From an uncultured Fastidiosipila sp. (GTDB lineage: Bacteria; Bacillota; Clostridia; Saccharofermentanales; Fastidiosipilaceae), in contig CALLQJ010000104.1 of the NCBI GenBank assembly GCA_938014865.1, forward strand, positions 1 through 9,148: 9,148 nt of DNA, written 5' to 3'. Positions 6,243-9,148 of this stretch are shown here, piece by piece. Position numbers and translations under genes: made by a program. Position 1 is the stretch's first letter, and each line of letters begins with the position of its first letter. Under the pieces are notes generated by a model that was not told the DNA's origin, searched no databases, and saw nothing but the letters and a program-made list of their open reading frames with translations.

Positions 6243-6264
6243 CCGGGTGACGAGAACGTTCTTC

Positions 6265-7209
6265 TTAATCCAGGACCTCGCCGCTGAGGCAGTCGATCTC
6301 CACTTCGTAATCATCCGTTTTATCTTCTAATTCAATCTCATAAATGATGCGGCCGTCGCTGTCATCCAATTCAAACTCCGTAATTTCGGCATCAGGATAA
6401 AGCGCGCGGGCCGTTTCCGCCGCTTTTTCCGGAGCGATAAAGTGCTCGGCCTTCTCTTCCGCGCGGTTCAGCGGCCAGTCGCTCAGATAAAACTCGGAAT
6501 GCTCCGTTACGGTGTTTTTAATTTTCAGCTTCCGCAGCTGCGCCTGCCGGCTCTCGTACTCGACGCTGCCTTCGCAGCTGCCGCGGCGGAAGTCGATTTC
6601 ATAAACATAACCCTCGTCTTCATCATCGAGCTCAAGTTCCAGAATCTCCGCCCCCGGGAAATCTTCCGCAAAACGGGCCCGGATCTCGTCTTCGCTCAGG
6701 GCCGCTTCGCCCGCAATCGCCAAAGAACGGTCCTTGTACTCTAGTTCATAGAACACCCCCGAGTTATAAAGCTTGAGCTCATAGCCGACATGGGTCTTGA
6801 GATTGACAAAATTCAGCTCAAAGCCTTTCTCTTTCTGCTCTGCAAACATCAGCTCCGCATCGTCCGGCACATAGCGCGCAGAAAGCTCTATCGCTTCCGA
6901 GGCCGTCAGTGCCCCCTCCGCTTCCGGCACCTCGCTGCCGTCCGGCGCTTCCGAAGGTTTTTCGCCGTCTTTTCCGCTGTCTTGTTTACTGTCTTTTTCG
7001 GCTGTCGTCTCCGGCGCTTTTGAAGCCGTGTCTTCCGCATCTTTTTCTCTTTCGGAAAGCGTCGTCGCTTCCTCTGCGGCCGTTAGCTGCTGCGTGCTCC
7101 CGTTTTCTTCCGGGGTCTTCTGATCCTCTCCCGGATTTTTCCCGCTGCCGCAGGCTGACAAAATAAGCGTCAGACTGAGCACAAGGGTCATGTTCATCAT
7201 TTTTCGCAT
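6265..7209 (-). CDS. Acidic lipoprotein with three PepSY-like repeats
   Basis: This 314-residue protein should be exported and anchored to the membrane outer face. A signal peptide with the lipobox LSAC ends at C20, followed by a long, charged, Thr/Glu/Lys/Ser-rich linker (about 21-99) lacking fold-like hydrophobicity. The rest contains three PepSY-like units at about 100-160, 170-231 and 258-314. The second and third share P-G/D-A-E-I, E-L-D-D and a YEI strand; the last ends EVEIDCLSGEVLD, a typical PepSY ending. PepSY domains are thought to inhibit proteases or modulate cell-surface enzymes; no specific target is visible. Two cysteines, C212 and C307, lie in repeats 2 and 3 and could pair outside the cell. 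ATGs at 7212 and 7209 are both possible; 7209 has the better distance from GGAGG. No promoter fits between the gene and the terminator just upstream. Confidence 0.87.
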   Translation of the reverse strand: MRKMMNMTLVLSLTLILSACGSGKNPGEDQKTPEENGSTQQLTAAEEATTLSEREKDAEDTASKAPETTAEKDSKQDSGKDGEKPSEAPDGSEVPEAEGALTASEAIELSARYVPDDAELMFAEQKEKGFELNFVNLKTHVGYELKLYNSGVFYELEYKDRSLAIAGEAALSEDEIRARFAEDFPGAEILELELDDEDEGYVYEIDFRRGSCEGSVEYESRQAQLRKLKIKNTVTEHSEFYLSDWPLNRAEEKAEHFIAPEKAAETARALYPDAEITEFELDDSDGRIIYEIELEDKTDDYEVEIDCLSGEVLD

Positions 7210-7215
7210 CATTTA

Positions 7216-7221
7216 TCCTCC
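7216..7221 (-). promoter_or_regulatory. Ribosome binding site of the lipoprotein gene, abutting a terminator
   Basis: Minus strand GGAGGA, followed by TAA and two consecutive ATG codons (7212 and 7209). The T tract of the upstream terminator ends only a few bases before it, leaving no room for a promoter. Confidence 0.75.
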
Positions 7222-7225
7222 GCGG

Positions 7226-7249
7226 AAAAACGCTCCCCCGAGGGAGCGT
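7226..7249 (-). terminator. Intrinsic terminator between the coiled-coil gene and the lipoprotein gene
   Basis: Minus strand: ACGCTCCC, loop TCGG, GGGAGCGT followed by a T run (the run overlaps the stem end, 7226-7230). The 8-bp stem is perfect. Transcripts of the lipoprotein gene must read through it unless a promoter is hidden within the hairpin, so it may act as a partial terminator or leader attenuator. Confidence 0.9.
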
Positions 7250-7276
7250 CCTTCATCTTTTAAATACAGACTCAGC

Positions 7277-7534
7277 TTATTCCTCGTCTGTCTTGTTTTT
7301 ATCCAAAGCTTCTTTTACGCCGCCGACATGTTCCTGCATTCTGTTCAGATTTTTCTGCAGTTCGGCAATACCTTCTTTCAATTCATCCGCACGCGGGGAA
7401 ATCTGCTCGTTAAGATTGTCGATATTTTTCTTCACACGCGCCATATAGACTTTGATTTCTTCCATGGTTTCGCTCATTGCCTCCATATCCTGCTGCATTG
7501 CTTCAAGGTTTTCTTGGCTTCTGCTTTTCGCCAT
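7277..7534 (-). CDS. Small coiled-coil protein of unknown function
   Basis: I do not recognise this 85-residue protein. It has no signal peptide or membrane segment and is almost entirely predicted helix. Met, Leu, Ile and Val recur at heptad-like spacing through about residues 10-45 and 49-80, rich in Glu, Lys, Gln and Asn. The S-P at 46-47 is the only break, which suggests two helices forming a hairpin or a dimeric coiled coil. The ATG at 7534 has AGGGGG 9 nt upstream. It follows maf by 56 nt but has its own candidate promoter, and a strong terminator comes 28 nt after its stop. Low sequence complexity means similarity searches may give misleading coiled-coil hits. That it is a real gene is supported by ribosome site, terminator and clean framing. 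Confidence 0.78.
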   Translation of the reverse strand: MAKSRSQENLEAMQQDMEAMSETMEEIKVYMARVKKNIDNLNEQISPRADELKEGIAELQKNLNRMQEHVGGVKEALDKNKTDEE

Positions 7535-7576
7535 ATGTCATAGCCCCCTGCTTCTTTTTTGCCGATATCTTTTGTC

Positions 7577-7606
7577 ATTGTAACATGAGTTCAAAGCTGC
7601 TGTCGT
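7577..7606 (-). promoter_or_regulatory. Candidate promoter of the coiled-coil gene
   Basis: Minus strand: extended -10 TGTTACAAT (7577-7585), with ACGACA (7601-7606) 18 nt upstream of the TACAAT hexamer. The -35 lies inside the last codons of maf. The leader would be about 35 nt long. Confidence 0.5.
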
Positions 7607-8229
7607 ATAAAATCTTCCAGGTGCCGGGAGGTTTCGGCCACGGGGAGTCCGACGACATTGTAATAATCCCCCCGGATTTCCTTCACGAGCAAAGCCCCCC
7701 GATCCTGAATGCCGTAGCCGCCCGCTTTATCAAGCGGTGAGCCGCTTTCGGCATAGTCAAGGATAAAGCGCTCGGTATAATCGTCCAAGGGGTAAAAGCT
7801 GACCTCCGTCATCGCCGTGAAAGCATCCTTTTTCCCGGCCGAGAGCAGGACCGTGCCGGTAAAAACCTGATGCGTTTTGCCCGCCAGCGCCCGCAGCATG
7901 CGCACGGCGTCTGCCTTATCTTTCGCCTTGCCGTAAATATTTTCTTCCGAGGCCACGATCGTATCTGCCGCAAGCACAATAAGATTTTCGGAATCGGGCG
8001 CTTCATCCGCCCAAAGCGCTTCCGCCTTGGCTTCGGCCAGGGCGAGGACCAGACGGCGGCAGAGCGCTTCGAACGACTCGCCGGCTCCCCGGCTTCTCAG
8101 GATTTTATCTGTCAGGGCTTTTTCATCCGTATCCGCGGATTTTACCCGAAAAGGGCGGCCGCATAAAGCCAGAAGTTCGCGCCGCCTCGGGGAGCGGCTG
8201 GCTAAAAGCAGATCGATTTTGTCTTCCAT
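7591..8229 (-). CDS. maf: Maf family nucleoside triphosphate pyrophosphatase
   Basis: Maf proteins hydrolyse non-canonical or pyrimidine nucleotides (dTTP, UTP and modified bases) to monophosphates, and have been linked to septum and growth control. This 212-residue protein carries the N-terminal signature LLLASRSPRRRELL (7-20), the catalytic segment VLAADTIV (85-92) with D89, GKAKDKADA (100-108), and the C-terminal SGSPLDKAGGYGIQ (162-175) plus GDYYNVVGLP (187-196). The Q175 in GIQ and the overall pattern suggest the dTTP/UTP-type (YhdE-like) group rather than the YceF group; this is an inference. Two positions deviate slightly from the usual family: GKA instead of GKP and SGSP instead of SGEP. 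The frame extends to a TTG at 8271, but that lies within the upstream stem-loop. The ATG at 8229 with AAGGA 7 nt before it is preferred. Length fits the family. Confidence 0.93.
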   Translation of the reverse strand: MEDKIDLLLASRSPRRRELLALCGRPFRVKSADTDEKALTDKILRSRGAGESFEALCRRLVLALAEAKAEALWADEAPDSENLIVLAADTIVASEENIYGKAKDKADAVRMLRALAGKTHQVFTGTVLLSAGKKDAFTAMTEVSFYPLDDYTERFILDYAESGSPLDKAGGYGIQDRGALLVKEIRGDYYNVVGLPVAETSRHLEDFIRQQL

Positions 8230-8248
8230 TTCTCTGTCCTTCCCGAAC

Positions 8249-8293
8249 AAAAGCCCGTCTCCGGCGCGCAAATGGCGCCGCTCCGATACGGGC
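8249..8293 (-). terminator. Terminator-like long stem-loop between the FAH gene and maf
   Basis: Minus strand: GCCCGT pairs with ACGGGC, and inside it CGGCGC pairs with GCGCCG around a 7-nt loop; TTTT then G TT follow. The stem has an internal loop and the T run is interrupted, so termination is probably partial and maf may be partly cotranscribed with the FAH gene. Confidence 0.6.
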
Positions 8294-8301
8294 AGCTGTT
8301 T

Positions 8302-9148
8302 TTAAATAATTTCGTTTTCCAGTACGCCGATGCCGTCAATTTCACAGCGGACCCGGTCTCCCGGACGCAGGAAGCCTTCGCTTTCTCCCGCAAAGCCCAC
8401 CCCTGCCGGGGTTCCCGTCAGAATAACGGTGCCGGGTTCTAAGGTCATGCCGCGGCTGAGTTCGGAGATGATCCGGCTGACAGAAAAGAGCATCTGCCCG
8501 GTATTGGCTTCCTGCCGCAGTTCGCCGTTGACATAGCTTCTTATCGGCAGGGCCGGCGGATACGAAATTTCGTCGGCCGTCACGATCCAGGGCCCGAGGA
8601 CCGCAAAGTCATCCAGGCTCTTGCCGAAGTACCACTGCTTGTAACGATTCTGCAGACGGCGGGCCGAAATATCATTGGCGATGGTATAGCCGAAGATATG
8701 CGCCCCGGCTTCTTCAGGGGGGACCCGGTGACAGCGCTTGCCGATGATGACGGCCAGCTCGACCTCATAATCCAAGGCTTCGACCATGTCAAAGTGCCCG
8801 TTGACGGGCTCGCCGTGACCGACGCAGCGCGTCGCCCGTTTCGAAAAGTAGACCGGATAGTCCCGATCCGTGATGTCCTTTTCGCCCGGATGCTGATATT
8901 TCGCCGATTCCGCGGCGTGCTCCCGGTAATTGAGGCCCAGGCAGATAAAATCCTGCTGCGGCCGGCGCAGGGGCGAGCGGAGCTTCACCTTTTCCGGATC
9001 AAGACCATAAGACGGGTCGTCCTTGTGCGTTCGGACGGCGGCCGAAAGACGCTTTAAGGCGATTTCATCCGCCGTTTCGATCAGCTGCTGCATCTCCCGC
9101 TGCCGAAAGCCCAGGCGGTCTAAGGACAGAATCTTTTCGTCCGGCGTC
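8302..9148 (-). CDS. Fumarylacetoacetate hydrolase (FAH) family protein, N-terminus beyond window
   Basis: The visible 281 residues belong to the FAH superfamily, cytoplasmic metal-dependent hydrolases, hydratases and decarboxylases acting on 2-oxo or acylpyruvate compounds. The reading frame remains open to the right edge (a codon run through TPDEKILSLDRLGF upstream of the internal Met at 9093), so this Met is not the start and a short N-terminal part is missing. In the visible numbering, FICLGLNYREHAAES (67-81) opens the core, EALDYEVELAVIIG (123-136) supplies metal ligands E128 and E130, and GYTIANDISAR (153-163) supplies D159. QWYFGKSLDDF (171-181), LGPWIVTADE (184-193) and LTGTPAGVGF (243-252) complete the fold. 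All ligands are present, so it should be active. Substrate is unknown. The gene ends 8 nt before a stem-loop that may separate it from maf. Confidence 0.92.
   Translation of the reverse strand, partial: TPDEKILSLDRLGFRQREMQQLIETADEIALKRLSAAVRTHKDDPSYGLDPEKVKLRSPLRRPQQDFICLGLNYREHAAESAKYQHPGEKDITDRDYPVYFSKRATRCVGHGEPVNGHFDMVEALDYEVELAVIIGKRCHRVPPEEAGAHIFGYTIANDISARRLQNRYKQWYFGKSLDDFAVLGPWIVTADEISYPPALPIRSYVNGELRQEANTGQMLFSVSRIISELSRGMTLEPGTVILTGTPAGVGFAGESEGFLRPGDRVRCEIDGIGVLENEII

Noticed and set aside
6253..6262. AGAACGTTCT palindrome considered as a LexA (SOS) box
   Set aside because: Gram-positive SOS boxes need about four bases between GAAC and GTTC; here there are none, and the site lies between a stop codon and a terminator rather than at a promoter.
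8230..8271. TTG-initiated longer form of Maf
   Set aside because: The extra 14 residues fall within the stem-loop after the FAH gene and have no family similarity; the ATG at 8229 has AAGGA at good distance.

Overview
The window looks like chromosomal DNA of a Gram-positive Clostridia-type bacterium, possibly a Lachnospiraceae or Eubacteriales relative with moderately GC-rich DNA. This rests on strong GGAGG-type Shine-Dalgarno sites, intrinsic terminators with long U tracts, a lipobox lipoprotein, a UraA-type permease with the EHIGD variant that I recall from Clostridia, and a FAH-family protein resembling Firmicute members. The taxonomic call is an inference from sequence style, not a database match. 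All genes I accept lie on the minus strand, so transcription runs from high to low coordinates. I see no insertion sequence, CRISPR array, prophage gene or attachment site.

Layout from the upstream (right) end: (1) a FAH-family hydrolase/isomerase whose N-terminus lies beyond the window, closed by a terminator-like stem-loop; (2) maf, a nucleotide pyrophosphatase; (3) a small coiled-coil protein with its own candidate promoter and a very good terminator; (4) an acidic lipoprotein with three PepSY-like repeats, whose ribosome site almost touches that terminator, also closed by an excellent terminator; (5) a uracil/xanthine-type NCS2 permease with a TATAAT promoter embedded in three evenly spaced 6-nt repeats; (6) a tRNA-Thr(GGT) gene with a near-consensus promoter and its own terminator; (7) a three-gene operon, consisting of a PEP-utilizing-enzyme-like protein, trmO and a UPF0213 GIY-YIG protein, with a promoter at one end and a terminator at the other; (8) a two-gene operon of TIM-barrel sugar isomerase/epimerase-like proteins, the second cut by the left window edge.

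Most of this is housekeeping or accessory metabolism: tRNA supply and t6A37 modification, nucleotide-pool sanitation, nucleobase uptake and sugar-acid or polyol metabolism. The least ordinary gene is the 621-residue PEP-utilizing-like protein. It keeps a textbook phosphohistidine swivel domain and the central helical region, but has lost nearly all of the ATP-grasp domain that normally charges the histidine. The most unusual non-coding signals are the 19-nt-phased TCTGTG repeats at the permease promoter, a dyad around the tRNA promoter, and the terminator placed directly against the lipoprotein ribosome site. I found no convincing evidence of a multi-gene undescribed system.
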